Shown here in pieces: positions 26,115 through 35,441 of a stretch of DNA of 64,000 nucleotides (position 1 is the first letter of the stretch; each line of letters opens with the position of its first letter). The stretch is taken from NCBI RefSeq assembly GCF_002192535.1, contig NZ_NAIA01000003.1:1-64000 (forward strand). The letters are read 5' to 3'. The DNA is from Polynucleobacter hirudinilacicola (GTDB lineage: Bacteria; Pseudomonadota; Gammaproteobacteria; Burkholderiales; Burkholderiaceae). Both the position numbers and the translations under genes were made by a program. The notes under the pieces were generated by a model that saw only the letters and a program-made list of their open reading frames with translations, was not told the origin of the DNA and did no database searches.

Positions 26115-26235
26115 TTTTAATCCTTAAACATCTTATTAGCGTTTAATCCCGAGATTTAAATCAACGGACCTAATAGAGGATGCAGTTAAAACAATTTCAC
26201 TAAACCAAAAACAAAACTTTTAATCACAACTCGAT

Positions 26236-26982
26236 TTATAGAGAGCGAAGAAATTGTTCATCTTCTCGGGTTAGCAACCCATTGGTTCTGGCCGATTCAA
26301 TTAAATCTGGCCGGAGCCTGAACGTCAGCTCTAAAGACTTCTGCCGACGCCAATCCGCTATTTTAGCGTGATGTCCGCCTAAAAGCACGTCCGGCACCGA
26401 TAAATTTTCATATATTTCAGGGCGGGTGTAGTGCGGATAGTCCAAAAGGCCGTTCATAAAGCTATCCTGAGTGGCTGATTCGCCATCCCCAAGAGCCCCT
26501 GGAATCAACCTAATAACCGCATCCATCATCGCCATAGCAGGGATTTCACCCCCGGAAAGCACAAAATCCCCAATCGAAAGCTGTAAATCTACGTTTCTAT
26601 CCACAAAACGTTGGTCTACCGCCTCATAGCGACCGCAAATAAAGCTTAAATTACCGTAATTGAGGATATCCGTCGCAATTTTTTGAGTAAACCGCTCACC
26701 CTGGGGTGCCAATAGGCAAACTGGGCCTGATTTGATATTGGCTGCCTGGTGGGCTGATTTAATGCCAGCAACGGCATCTTCTAGGGGCTTAGCCATCATG
26801 ACCATTCCTGGGCCGCCGCCATAGGCACGATCGTCTACCGTTTTGCGAGGATCAGAACAAAAATCCCTTGGATTCCATAAATGAACGCTGGCTAAGGATT
26901 GTTCACATGCGCGACCAGTCACACCCCACTGCGTGAGAGCAGAGAACATTTCTGGGAACAGGGTTACAACATCAAAGCGCAT
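26236..26982 (-). CDS. trmD: tRNA (guanine-37-N1) methyltransferase
   Basis: This 248-residue SPOUT enzyme methylates G37 of tRNAs to keep the reading frame. It starts [25 protein letters not shown]. The SAM-binding trefoil-knot sequences [11 protein letters not shown] and [11 protein letters not shown] are intact, as are [11 protein letters not shown] and the Asp-containing [10 protein letters not shown] segment. Normal length. It lies 18 bp after rimM in the ribosomal operon. Confidence 0.97.
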   Translation of the reverse strand: MRFDVVTLFPEMFSALTQWGVTGRACEQSLASVHLWNPRDFCSDPRKTVDDRAYGGGPGMVMMAKPLEDAVAGIKSAHQAANIKSGPVCLLAPQGERFTQKIATDILNYGNLSFICGRYEAVDQRFVDRNVDLQLSIGDFVLSGGEIPAMAMMDAVIRLIPGALGDGESATQDSFMNGLLDYPHYTRPEIYENLSVPDVLLGGHHAKIADWRRQKSLELTFRLRPDLIESARTNGLLTREDEQFLRSL

Positions 26983-27000
26983 ATCTCAACTTGTCGGTTT

Positions 27001-27564
27001 TTACCAATCACTCTGCCAATCGAGCGTGATGGTTTTATTTTCTAAGTCTACGTTTTTTACCACTTCTTTTACAAAGGGTACCAATTGCTTAATTGCATTG
27101 GTGGCGATATCTCCAATGACAATCACACCATGTGCGCCGTGCTCGGTAACATCAATCACTGTACCAAGGGCTTCGCCTTGCTCATTATTCGCCTGACAAC
27201 CAATCAGATCAACCCAATAATAAGAATCACTATCTGCTTTCGGAAAAGCATCACGTGCCACTAATATTCGGGCGCCTTTTAAGGCCAGCGCTTGATCGCG
27301 ATCGCTAACGCCCTCTAGCGCCATAACAACATTACCGCTATGCATCTTGGCGCTCTTCACTTTGTATTGAGTTAAAGAAGCTTGCTCAACAGACGCAGAA
27401 ACGCCTGCATCCCTACGCGGGATAAGAGATAGCCAAACAGCTTTAGAAGATAGAAGTGCTACAGGTTCTGATGAGTGAGGCCTCACCTTCACTTGACCCT
27501 GCAATCCTTGTGCCTCAGAAACGGCGCCAAGTTCAATCAAATCATTCAGGGAAGGTGTACTCAT
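27001..27564 (-). CDS. rimM: 16S rRNA processing protein RimM
   Basis: This 187-residue 30S maturation factor binds S19 and helps form the 30S head. The N-terminal barrel (ELGAVSEAQGLQGQVKVRPHSSEP) and the PRC-barrel C-terminal half (SYYWVDLIGCQANNEQGEALGTVIDVTEHG and IPFV-like QLVPFVKEVV) are recognisable. It starts at the ATG at 27564, 90 bp after rpsP, in the conserved rpsP-rimM-trmD-rplS order. Confidence 0.95.
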   Translation of the reverse strand: MSTPSLNDLIELGAVSEAQGLQGQVKVRPHSSEPVALLSSKAVWLSLIPRRDAGVSASVEQASLTQYKVKSAKMHSGNVVMALEGVSDRDQALALKGARILVARDAFPKADSDSYYWVDLIGCQANNEQGEALGTVIDVTEHGAHGVIVIGDIATNAIKQLVPFVKEVVKNVDLENKTITLDWQSDW

Positions 27565-27654
27565 TTGAAAGACACCTTATTTTCCCGAAATAGAACTACT
27601 GAAAATCCTGCCACTAAAAACTCCACCGCAAAGATGAAGTCTTTAGCAAATTAC

Positions 27655-27900
27655 TTAAACAGCAGGATTGTTTTTGATCAAACGAACAACGGTTGGAGAT
27701 ACTTGCGCACCAACACCAGTCCAGTAAGTCAAACGATCTTGAGCGATGCGCATAGCTTGCTCAGATTCAGCTGCTTTAGGATTGAAATAACCAATGCGCT
27801 CGATGAAGTTCGAGTCACGACGGTTGCGCTTATCAGTAGCAACGATGCTGTAAAAAGGGCGCTTCTTAGAACCGCCGCGTGCCAGTCGAATGACGACCAT
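27655..27900 (-). CDS. rpsP: 30S ribosomal protein S16
   Basis: This 81-residue protein begins [41 protein letters not shown], a complete S16 start, and has the [24 protein letters not shown] region. It is the first gene of the rpsP-rimM-trmD-rplS operon, and its promoter must lie in the 220-bp divergent gap 27901-28120. Confidence 0.97.
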   Translation of the reverse strand: MVVIRLARGGSKKRPFYSIVATDKRNRRDSNFIERIGYFNPKAAESEQAMRIAQDRLTYWTGVGAQVSPTVVRLIKNNPAV

Positions 27901-28120
27901 ACTTATTCCTTAAAAAATCTAAAATGAAAACAGGTTGATTACAACCCAATGAAATTTCTACAAAAAATCTTGGGCTCCTGCTCACCAACTAAACGTACGG
28001 TAGAGCGGAAAACCTCATATTCTAGACGAAAACCCTTACTTCTTCCACCTATTTAAGTGTCTAAGACGATAGAATACAATGCTATAACGCATAAAAAATA
28101 TATATAAAACAATAACTTAG

Positions 28121-28669
28121 ATGAATATCTCTACAAAAACAGTAGCCCAGACCTTTTCTAAGAGCCTCTCTAGGGGCTTCTCCAATAGCCTATTTGTGGT
28201 GTTTTCATCTCTTGGCATTTCCCTTTTGGGTGGTTGCGCCAATGTCATCCCACCGTGCGGCGCTAAAACCAGTCCGCCAAGCAGCGAACTGCGCAACACT
28301 AAATGGGAGCTCACTCGCTGGAATTTACCCCCCAATAGCAATGGTGAGGTACGCACCCGCCAAATTCCTCAGGGCGAAGCCAGCAATCCGATTCAAATCA
28401 CTTTTGACGCGAATGGTCAGCGCGTGAGCGGCTCAACCGGCTGCAATAGATTCACAGCACAACTAGATGAAGACACTCGCGGCTTTACCTTCTCAAAAAT
28501 TACCAGCACCAAAATGGCATGCACGCCACAGCGTAATGAATTAGAAAACGACTTTCTGTATGAGCTCAACGACTATCGCAGCATTGTGCGCAATGGTGAT
28601 CAATTGCTCATGATTGGTGCCGATAGGCAAGTACTCAGTTTCACGCAGCGACCAAACACTAGCAAATAA
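28121..28669 (+). CDS. META-domain lipoprotein (HslJ-like)
   Basis: This 182-residue exported protein has a long signal peptide ending in the lipobox LLGGC (Cys39). A META domain follows: LRNTKWELTRWNL, ITFDANGQRVSGSTGCNRFTAQL, and TSTKMACTPQRNELENDFLYEL. META-domain lipoproteins such as HslJ are linked to heat or novobiocin tolerance and envelope stress, but their biochemical role is unclear. The membrane-protein gene at 28693 follows after 23 bp. Divergent from the ribosomal operon. Confidence 0.85.
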   Translation: MNISTKTVAQTFSKSLSRGFSNSLFVVFSSLGISLLGGCANVIPPCGAKTSPPSSELRNTKWELTRWNLPPNSNGEVRTRQIPQGEASNPIQITFDANGQRVSGSTGCNRFTAQLDEDTRGFTFSKITSTKMACTPQRNELENDFLYELNDYRSIVRNGDQLLMIGADRQVLSFTQRPNTSK

Positions 28670-28692
28670 ACAATTACCAAGATTAAAGATTC

Positions 28693-29139
28693 ATGAACAA
28701 CTCTAAACTTCTTTTTTGCGCTCTCGGATTCTTTTTACCTGGTAGCGGTCTCAACTGCTTTTACCTACAAGGACTTAAATCCTTTTGGGCATGGGTGCAG
28801 TTATTTGCGCTTATTGGTGGAATCGCTGGCTGGACTATTCTGAAGAGTGAGCACTTTCACTCTGCACCCGGCTGGGTCCTGCTAACCTTTGGCTTCATTG
28901 CTATCGAAGCCAGTTGGTTAACCACCATTACCTTTGGCCTTCGCCCTGATGAAAAATGGGATGCACAATTTAATCCCGGAATTGAAGAACAAGGTCGTAC
29001 CCGCTCTGGCTGGCCAGTAATCCTTACGGTGATCTTCTCACTCGTCTTTGGTGCCGGCGTCATGATGACTTTTTTAGCCGTCTCTTTTGAGCAATTCTTT
29101 ATTTCTCAAATCCACGAAGCAAAAAAGCTATCTCAATAA
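28693..29139 (+). CDS. Small membrane protein of unknown function, TM2-like start
   Basis: This 148-residue protein has three to four hydrophobic segments (around residues 5-20, 31-50, 58-80 and 108-128). The opening, LLFCALGFFLPGSGLNCFYLQGLKSFW, recalls the layout of TM2 domains, where a short turn joins two helices, but it lacks their typical acidic turn. The loop between the third and fourth segments is acidic (RPDEKWDAQFNPGIEEQ). I do not recognise the family. Probably co-transcribed with the META lipoprotein gene; convergent with the acyl-CoA dehydrogenase gene. Confidence 0.7.
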   Translation: MNNSKLLFCALGFFLPGSGLNCFYLQGLKSFWAWVQLFALIGGIAGWTILKSEHFHSAPGWVLLTFGFIAIEASWLTTITFGLRPDEKWDAQFNPGIEEQGRTRSGWPVILTVIFSLVFGAGVMMTFLAVSFEQFFISQIHEAKKLSQ

Positions 29140-29151
29140 TTGCAGATGGCT

Positions 29152-30939
29152 TTAAAACTGCTCAACCTCTAAGGCATTGGTAGAGTGGCCGCTTTCAATA
29201 ATGGAAGTTGCTAAAGCGCCAGCTTGTGGCAATAAATTCTCGGCAAAGAAACGTGCTGTAGCAATCTTGGCGCTATAAAAAGCAGGATCGCTATCACGCA
29301 AACGCTCCGCAACTAAGAGACTACGTGCCATTTGCCAAGCACCTAGCACTAAACCAGATAAACGCAGGTATGCGAAGCTGCCGGCATAAACTGCTTTGGT
29401 ATCACTCTTAGCATTTGCCACAATGTATGCCACAGCCTCTTCAAATGCAGCACGCCCAGCAGCTAGCTGTTTCAGTACTGCCTTGGCATCTGCTGAACCA
29501 CTAGCTGCCAATGCTTTTTCGGTCTCTGCAATCTTTTGTACAAATACTTTTGCAGTAGCGCCACCATCACGTACGGTTTTTCTACCAATCAAGTCATTCG
29601 CTTGAATAGCAGTGGTTCCTTCATAAATCGTCAAGATACGAGCATCGCGATAATGTTGTGCGGCGCCCGTCTCTTCAATGAATCCCATGCCGCCATGCAC
29701 CTGAATTCCTAAGCTAGCAACCTCAATCGACATCTCGGTAGAGAAGCCCTTCACAATAGGGACTAAGAACTCGTAAATAGCTTGACTAGCTTTACGCTCT
29801 ACTTCATCCGGGGCTGCATGCTGTGCATCATATGCAGCGGCCGCGTAATAAGCCAATGCACGAGAAGCCTCTGTATAGGCGCGCATAGTCATTAACATGC
29901 GCTTGACATCTGGCTGATGAATAATCGCCACTGGACCAGGAGATCCAGCGAGATCGCGACTTTGCACACGATCTTTTGCATACTGCACTGCCTTTTGATA
30001 AGCGCGCTCAGCAACTGCAATACCTTGCATGCCTACTGCAAAGCGAGCTGCATTCATCATCACAAACATGTATTCCAGGCCGCGATTTTCTTCACCAACC
30101 AGATAGCCAATAGCGCCACCATGATCACCAAACTGCAAGACTGCTGTTGGGCTCGCCTTAATTCCCAATTTGTGTTCAATCGATACGCAATGAACATCGT
30201 TACGCTCACCTAGAGAGCCGTCCGCATTAACCAAGAACTTTGGAACTACAAATAAAGAGATTCCCTTTACACCTTCTGGCGCATCTGGAGTCCTTGCCAA
30301 GACCAAGTGGACAATATTCTTAGCCATATCGTGCTCACCATAGGTGATATATATTTTGGTACCAAATATTTTGTAGGCGCCATCACCTTCAGGCACAGCT
30401 TTAGAACGTACCATGGATAAATCAGAGCCTGCTTGTGGCTCGGTCAAGCACATGGAGCCGGTCCACTCACCTGAAATCATATTCGGCACGTATTGCTCTT
30501 GAATCTCTGGGCTAGCGGCTGTTAATAAAGCCTCAATTGCACCATCGGTCAGCATGGGACACAAAGCAAAAGACAAACTTGCTGAATGAACCATTTCAAA
30601 ACAGGCGGTAGCAATTAATTTTGGCAGTCCTTGACCACCAAACTCAGCAGGATGGACTACACCCTGCCAACCTGCAGCAGAAAATTGCTCAAATGCTTCC
30701 TTAAAACCAGGGGTTGTTGTAACAACACCCTCTTTCCAAGAACTTGGATTTTGATCGCCGGGCCAATTGAGCGGAGCAACCACGTCTTGATTAAATTTTG
30801 CAGACTCTTCCAGAATTGCTGGTGCTAAATCAACATCAGCTCCAGCCTCGGCATAAGAAGGATAAGCAACAACTTCCGATAGACCAGCTAATTCATTCAT
30901 CACAAACAACATGTCTTTAACTGGGGCTACGTATGGCAT
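29152..30939 (-). CDS. Acyl-CoA dehydrogenase with C-terminal extension
   Basis: This FAD enzyme of 595 residues performs the first step of fatty-acid beta-oxidation. Family motifs are present: MCLTEPQAGSDLSMVRSKA (FAD site), ITYGEHD, QIHGGMGF-like VHGGMGFIEETGAAQHYRD and the catalytic Glu in LTIYEGTTAIQ. It has the extra C-terminal helical domain (from about residue 470) of long variants. GAGGAG stands 5 nt before the ATG at 30939; a GTG directly before is less likely. It lies 38 bp after etfA, so electrons pass to the encoded ETF. Confidence 0.92.
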   Translation of the reverse strand: MPYVAPVKDMLFVMNELAGLSEVVAYPSYAEAGADVDLAPAILEESAKFNQDVVAPLNWPGDQNPSSWKEGVVTTTPGFKEAFEQFSAAGWQGVVHPAEFGGQGLPKLIATACFEMVHSASLSFALCPMLTDGAIEALLTAASPEIQEQYVPNMISGEWTGSMCLTEPQAGSDLSMVRSKAVPEGDGAYKIFGTKIYITYGEHDMAKNIVHLVLARTPDAPEGVKGISLFVVPKFLVNADGSLGERNDVHCVSIEHKLGIKASPTAVLQFGDHGGAIGYLVGEENRGLEYMFVMMNAARFAVGMQGIAVAERAYQKAVQYAKDRVQSRDLAGSPGPVAIIHQPDVKRMLMTMRAYTEASRALAYYAAAAYDAQHAAPDEVERKASQAIYEFLVPIVKGFSTEMSIEVASLGIQVHGGMGFIEETGAAQHYRDARILTIYEGTTAIQANDLIGRKTVRDGGATAKVFVQKIAETEKALAASGSADAKAVLKQLAAGRAAFEEAVAYIVANAKSDTKAVYAGSFAYLRLSGLVLGAWQMARSLLVAERLRDSDPAFYSAKIATARFFAENLLPQAGALATSIIESGHSTNALEVEQF

Positions 30940-30979
30940 CACTACTCCTCTTTATTCACATCGAATAATTCAATTGCCT

Positions 30980-31915
30980 TTAACTGAGTGCTTTAGTTAA
31001 TTCAGGAACTGCAATATTGAGATCTGCAACCAAACCATAATCCGCAACACTAAAGATTGGTGCTTCTGGATCTTTGTTAATTGCAACAATCACCTTAGAG
31101 TCCTTCATACCCGCTAAATGCTGAATTGCCCCAGAAATGCCAACTGCAATATAGAGCTGTGGAGCCACAATCTTGCCAGTTTGACCAACTTGGTAATCAT
31201 TTGGGACATAACCTGCATCTACCGCAGCACGTGAGGCACCCAAAGCAGCGCCTAGCTTGTCAGCCAATGGAGCAATCAGCTCTTGATACTTCTCTCCAGA
31301 GCCTAAACCGCGACCACCAGAAACAATAATCTTGGCAGCCGTCAATTCAGGACGATCAGACTTTGTTAATTCACGGCCAACAAATGATGAAGAAGAATTG
31401 CTATCAACAGCCGCTTGTTTTTCAATACTAGCTGTACCGCCAGTTGCAGTTACCGGATCAAAACCGGTAGTACGCACTGTGATTACCTTTATTAGATCAG
31501 CAGATTGCACAGTAGCAATGGCATTACCCGCATAGATTGGACGCTCAAAAGTATCCGTACTAACTACCTTAGTAATATCGGATAACTGAGCAAGGTCTAA
31601 CTTCGCAGCCACACGTGGCATCACGTTCTTGCCATTTGCTGTTGCAGGTGCCAAAAGATGACTGTAATGATTTGCAATCGAGAGTATTTGGGCTGCTAAA
31701 GGCTCAGCTAACTGATCCCCTAGAGTAGCTGCATCAACCTGAATCACCTTACGCACTCCAGCGATTTGCGCAGCTGCTTGTGCAGCCACATCAGATTGGT
31801 TGCCAGCAACCAGCACATCCACCTCAGGAGAGCACTGCAAAGCAGCCGCTACCGTATTTAAGGTTGCAGCCTTTAAAGATAGATTATCGTGTTCAGCAAT
31901 AACAAGAGCCGCCAT
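30980..31915 (-). CDS. etfA: Electron transfer flavoprotein alpha subunit
   Basis: This 311-residue subunit accepts electrons from acyl-CoA dehydrogenases. The C-terminal FAD domain carries the signature SGRGLGS-like IIVSGGRGLGSGEKY, GASRAAVDAGYVPNDYQVGQTGKIVAPQLYIAVGISGAIQHLAGM and INKDPEAPIFSVADYGLV. Its ATG directly abuts the etfB stop (TAA then ATG), so the two are translated in concert. ETF passes electrons on to ETF-ubiquinone oxidoreductase, which is not in this window. Confidence 0.96.
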   Translation of the reverse strand: MAALVIAEHDNLSLKAATLNTVAAALQCSPEVDVLVAGNQSDVAAQAAAQIAGVRKVIQVDAATLGDQLAEPLAAQILSIANHYSHLLAPATANGKNVMPRVAAKLDLAQLSDITKVVSTDTFERPIYAGNAIATVQSADLIKVITVRTTGFDPVTATGGTASIEKQAAVDSNSSSSFVGRELTKSDRPELTAAKIIVSGGRGLGSGEKYQELIAPLADKLGAALGASRAAVDAGYVPNDYQVGQTGKIVAPQLYIAVGISGAIQHLAGMKDSKVIVAINKDPEAPIFSVADYGLVADLNIAVPELTKALS

Positions 31916-32665
31916 TTAGATCACCTTCGCTTCATTTTTTAATTTATCAACAAGGGCTGCTACATCTGCAACCATCACGCCAGCACTGCGCTTAGGGGGT
32001 TCTTCAACTTTGAGAGTTTTGAGACGCGGCGTTATGTCTACACCCAAATCCTGAGGCTTCACGATATCAATTACCTTCTTCTTAGCCTTCATAATATTTG
32101 GCAGAGTCACATAGCGTGGCTCATTCAGGCGCAAGTCAGTCGTGATGACCGCTGGCAAAGTCAGCGCAATAGTTTCCAAACCACCATCTACTTCACGAGT
32201 CACAGTAGCCTTACCATCTGCTATTACTACCTTAGAGGCAAAAGTGGCTTGTGGAATATCTAAAAGACTGGCCAACATCTGACCGGTTTGATTACTATCA
32301 TCATCAATTGCTTGCTTACCGAGAATAATGATTTGGGCTTGCTCTTTTTCAGAAAGGGCTTTGAGAAGCTTCGCTATTGCCAGTGGTTGCAGGTCAGCGT
32401 CAGACTCAACCAAGATTGCACGATCAGCGCCGATGGCTAAAGCAGTGCGGAGCGTTTCTTGGCACTGAGTCACGCCTGCACTCACTACTACTACTTCCGT
32501 AGCAACGCCAGCTTCTTTGAGGCGAACCGCTTCTTCAACTGCAATTTCATCAAAAGGATTCATGCTCATTTTGACGTTTGCAAGATCGACGCCTGAACCA
32601 TCTGACTTCACTCGAATTTTGACGTTGTAATCAACGACTCGCTTTACTGCAACTAAGATCTTCAT
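31916..32665 (-). CDS. etfB: Electron transfer flavoprotein beta subunit
   Basis: This 249-residue subunit binds AMP and completes the ETF heterodimer. It begins [20 protein letters not shown], has the family signature [23 protein letters not shown], the recognition-type segment around [10 protein letters not shown] and the C-terminal [16 protein letters not shown]. Normal length. It is upstream of and adjacent to etfA, and the acyl-CoA ligase gene lies 76 bp further upstream. Confidence 0.96.
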   Translation of the reverse strand: MKILVAVKRVVDYNVKIRVKSDGSGVDLANVKMSMNPFDEIAVEEAVRLKEAGVATEVVVVSAGVTQCQETLRTALAIGADRAILVESDADLQPLAIAKLLKALSEKEQAQIIILGKQAIDDDSNQTGQMLASLLDIPQATFASKVVIADGKATVTREVDGGLETIALTLPAVITTDLRLNEPRYVTLPNIMKAKKKVIDIVKPQDLGVDITPRLKTLKVEEPPKRSAGVMVADVAALVDKLKNEAKVI

Positions 32666-32741
32666 TTGGAATTCTCAATATTGATAAAAATTTGCAAACA
32701 TTGGTTTAGCCTCTTATTTTATCCGCCCCAGCCTCGAGGGA

Positions 32742-34394
32742 CTAAACATCAATAGCGGTGGCAGAGCCAGCTTGCTTGCGCAGTTCAAACTTCTGGATTT
32801 TTCCGGTTGAGGTCTTCGGCAACTCACCAAACACAATCGCCTTGGGCACCTTAAATCCAGCCAAATGCTGTTTGCAATGGGCAATGATATCCGCAGGAGT
32901 CACCTCAACTCCTGGCTTGATTTCTAAGAAGGCGCAAGGGGTTTCGCCCCACTTTGGATCAGGCTTGGCAACTACTGCTGCAGCAAGTACTGCAGGGTGG
33001 CGATATAAAACATCCTCGACCTCAATAGAAGAAATATTTTCTCCGCCAGAGATGATGATGTCTTTACTGCGATCTTTAATCTTGACGTAACCATCGGGGT
33101 TCATCACCGCCAAGTCACCCGAATGAAACCAACCGCCTTCAAATGCTTCTTTGGTGGCCTTCTCATTCTTGAGGTAGCCCTTCATCGCAATATTACCTTT
33201 GAACATAATCTCGCCCATAGTTTCACCATCGGCAGGAACGGGCTTCATTGTTTCTGGATCAAGCACATTAATCGCTTGTTGCAAGTGATAACGGACACCT
33301 TGACGCGCATTCAAACGAGCACGCTCACCAATATCTAAATTGTCCCACTCATCTTGCTTCACACAAATTGCAGCAGGACCATACGTCTCAGTCAAGCCAT
33401 ATACATGGGTTAAATCAAAACCGAGCTTTTCCATACCCTCGATGATGGAAGCTGGTGGTGCAGCACCTGCAATGAGCCCCTTCACACCAGCAGGTACGCC
33501 TACCTTCATTTCATCTGGGGCATTCACCAAGAGGTTGTGCACAATCGGCGCAGCACAGTAATGAGTAACCCCATGCTCTTTAATGGCAGCAAAAATATAT
33601 TGGGCATCCACACGGCGCAAACAAACGTTAATGCCGGCACGGGCAGCAACAGTCCATGGGAAGCACCAACCATTGCAATGGAACATAGGCAAAGTCCATA
33701 AATACACCGGATGCTTATTCATGTCCCAATCGAGTACATTAGAAATAGCGTTGATTGCAGCGCCACGATGATGATAGACCACGCCCTTGGGATTGCCTGT
33801 GGTACCAGAGGTGTAGTTAAGGCAAATCGCCTGCCATTCATCTGCAGGTAACTGCCAAGCAAATTGGGGATCTCCTTCAGCTAGCAATTGCTCGTAGGTC
33901 AGTTTTCCCAACTTCTCACCTGCTACATCAAATTCTTTTTCTTCAACATCGATCACCAAAATATCGCGACCGCTTTCTTTCTTGGCGATTTCGAGTGCCT
34001 TTTTCATCACCGCTGAGAATTCTGGATCCACGATGACTACTTTAGCTTCACCATGGTTCAACATAAAGGCAATCGATTCTGCATCTAAGCGAGTATTCAA
34101 AGCATTTAATACGGCGCCAGCCATCGGAATACCAAAGTGAGCCTCCACCATAGGTGGCGTATTGGGCAACATCACCGCAACCGTATCTCCCAGGCCAATG
34201 CCATGCTTTTGCAAAGCGCTCGCAAGGCGATGGCAACGCTCATTGGTTTGCCGCCAAGTTTGACGTAATTTCCCATGAATGATGGCTATCTTATTTGGAT
34301 AAATCTGGGCAGAACGCTCCAAAAAAAGTAGCGGAGTAATAGGAGTAAAGTTCGCTGAATTGCGATCTAACCCCTGTTCATAAATATTTGCCAT
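32742..34394 (-). CDS. Acyl-CoA synthetase (AMP-forming), medium/long-chain fatty-acid ligase type
   Basis: This 550-residue adenylate-forming enzyme activates a fatty or aromatic acid to its CoA ester. The ATP loop reads YTSGTTGNPKGVVYHHRGA, followed by LTHVYGLTETYGPA, GWFHSGDLAVMNPDGYVKIKDRSKDIIISGGENIS and the C-terminal catalytic Lys in PKTSTGKIQKFELR. The ATG at 34394 is directly preceded by a GTG that could also serve. The position upstream of etfBA and the acyl-CoA dehydrogenase gene suggests a beta-oxidation unit. Chain-length preference is not evident. Confidence 0.9.
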   Translation of the reverse strand: MANIYEQGLDRNSANFTPITPLLFLERSAQIYPNKIAIIHGKLRQTWRQTNERCHRLASALQKHGIGLGDTVAVMLPNTPPMVEAHFGIPMAGAVLNALNTRLDAESIAFMLNHGEAKVVIVDPEFSAVMKKALEIAKKESGRDILVIDVEEKEFDVAGEKLGKLTYEQLLAEGDPQFAWQLPADEWQAICLNYTSGTTGNPKGVVYHHRGAAINAISNVLDWDMNKHPVYLWTLPMFHCNGWCFPWTVAARAGINVCLRRVDAQYIFAAIKEHGVTHYCAAPIVHNLLVNAPDEMKVGVPAGVKGLIAGAAPPASIIEGMEKLGFDLTHVYGLTETYGPAAICVKQDEWDNLDIGERARLNARQGVRYHLQQAINVLDPETMKPVPADGETMGEIMFKGNIAMKGYLKNEKATKEAFEGGWFHSGDLAVMNPDGYVKIKDRSKDIIISGGENISSIEVEDVLYRHPAVLAAAVVAKPDPKWGETPCAFLEIKPGVEVTPADIIAHCKQHLAGFKVPKAIVFGELPKTSTGKIQKFELRKQAGSATAIDV

Positions 34395-34437
34395 CACACA
34401 CTTTCAATAACAGTTTTTTTAATTCGGTTGGTATCAC

Positions 34438-35358
34438 CTACAGATCAGCTAATGCCTTGACATGGGCCACCACACTTCGACCCAAAGCAGAGAGGTTATA
34501 CCCTCCCTCTAGGCAACTCACGATGCGATTTTGTGCATAGTCTTTTGCAATTTCTTTGAGGCGCTTCGTAATCCAAACATAATCATCCTCAACTAAGCCC
34601 ATTTGACCCAAGTCATCTTCGCGATGTGCATCAAACCCAGCAGAAATAATGATGAGCTCGGGCTCAAAGTTACGCAGAGCAGGCAACCAGCGCTCCTCCA
34701 CAATGGAGCGCACTACGTCGCCGCGAGTGGTTGCAGGCAATGGCACATTCACCATATTGTCTGAGGGATCTAGACCGCTATATGGGTAAAAGGGATGCTG
34801 GAAAAAACTGCACATCATTACATGAGGGTCGTTGAAAAATGCCGCTTCAGTACCATTACCGTGATGCACATCAAAATCAATAATGGCGACACGTTCTATA
34901 CCGTAGGCTTCTTGCGCATAACGAGCTGCAATGGCAACGTTATCAAATAAACAAAAGCCCATCGAACGGGTTGGCTCGGCATGGTGTCCAGGCGGCCTTA
35001 CAGCACAGAAAACATTTTCAACTTCACCCTTCATCACGGCATCAACTCCTGCGATTGCAGCGCCTGCTGCACGTAACGATGCTCTATAGGTATGGGGGTT
35101 CATGATGGTGTCACCATCTAGCATGAAATAGCCGCTTTCTGGCGCGCGATCTCTCACAAATGCTACGTGGTCCGGGCTATGCACCAATTCCAGCTGGTCT
35201 TCAGTTGCTAGGGGCGCATCCAAATGATGAAGAAAGCGATCTAAACCGCTACGAATCAATTGATCATTAATCGCCTGAATACGCTCGGGGCACTCTGGGT
35301 GATGACTTCCCATCTCATGTTTTAGAAAATCTGGATGAGTTATGTATCCTGTTGTCAT
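34438..35358 (-). CDS. Histone-deacetylase-family amidohydrolase
   Basis: This 306-residue zinc enzyme resembles bacterial HDAC-like amidohydrolases and acetylpolyamine hydrolases. The zinc ligands are readable in IIDFDVHHGNG (Asp and His) and SAGFDAHREDDLG (Asp). The tandem catalytic histidines lie in RPPGHHAEPTRSMGFC, and the transition-state Tyr in EGGYNLSALG. The likely role is deacetylation of a small amine or of protein lysines. It sits upstream of the acyl-CoA ligase gene with a 43-bp gap and may belong to the same transcript. Confidence 0.9.
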   Translation of the reverse strand: MTTGYITHPDFLKHEMGSHHPECPERIQAINDQLIRSGLDRFLHHLDAPLATEDQLELVHSPDHVAFVRDRAPESGYFMLDGDTIMNPHTYRASLRAAGAAIAGVDAVMKGEVENVFCAVRPPGHHAEPTRSMGFCLFDNVAIAARYAQEAYGIERVAIIDFDVHHGNGTEAAFFNDPHVMMCSFFQHPFYPYSGLDPSDNMVNVPLPATTRGDVVRSIVEERWLPALRNFEPELIIISAGFDAHREDDLGQMGLVEDDYVWITKRLKEIAKDYAQNRIVSCLEGGYNLSALGRSVVAHVKALADL

Positions 35359-35441
35359 TGCTCTTAATCCTTAATAGCAAAACTCTTATTTTTATAATCT
35401 AATAAAATGTATTTATTTCTCAAAAATCGACTAAAGCGCAC

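Noticed and set aside
27475..27927. A 150-codon plus-strand frame spanning rimM and rpsP
   Set aside because: It crosses two conserved ribosomal-operon genes on the opposite strand and has no recognisable domain.
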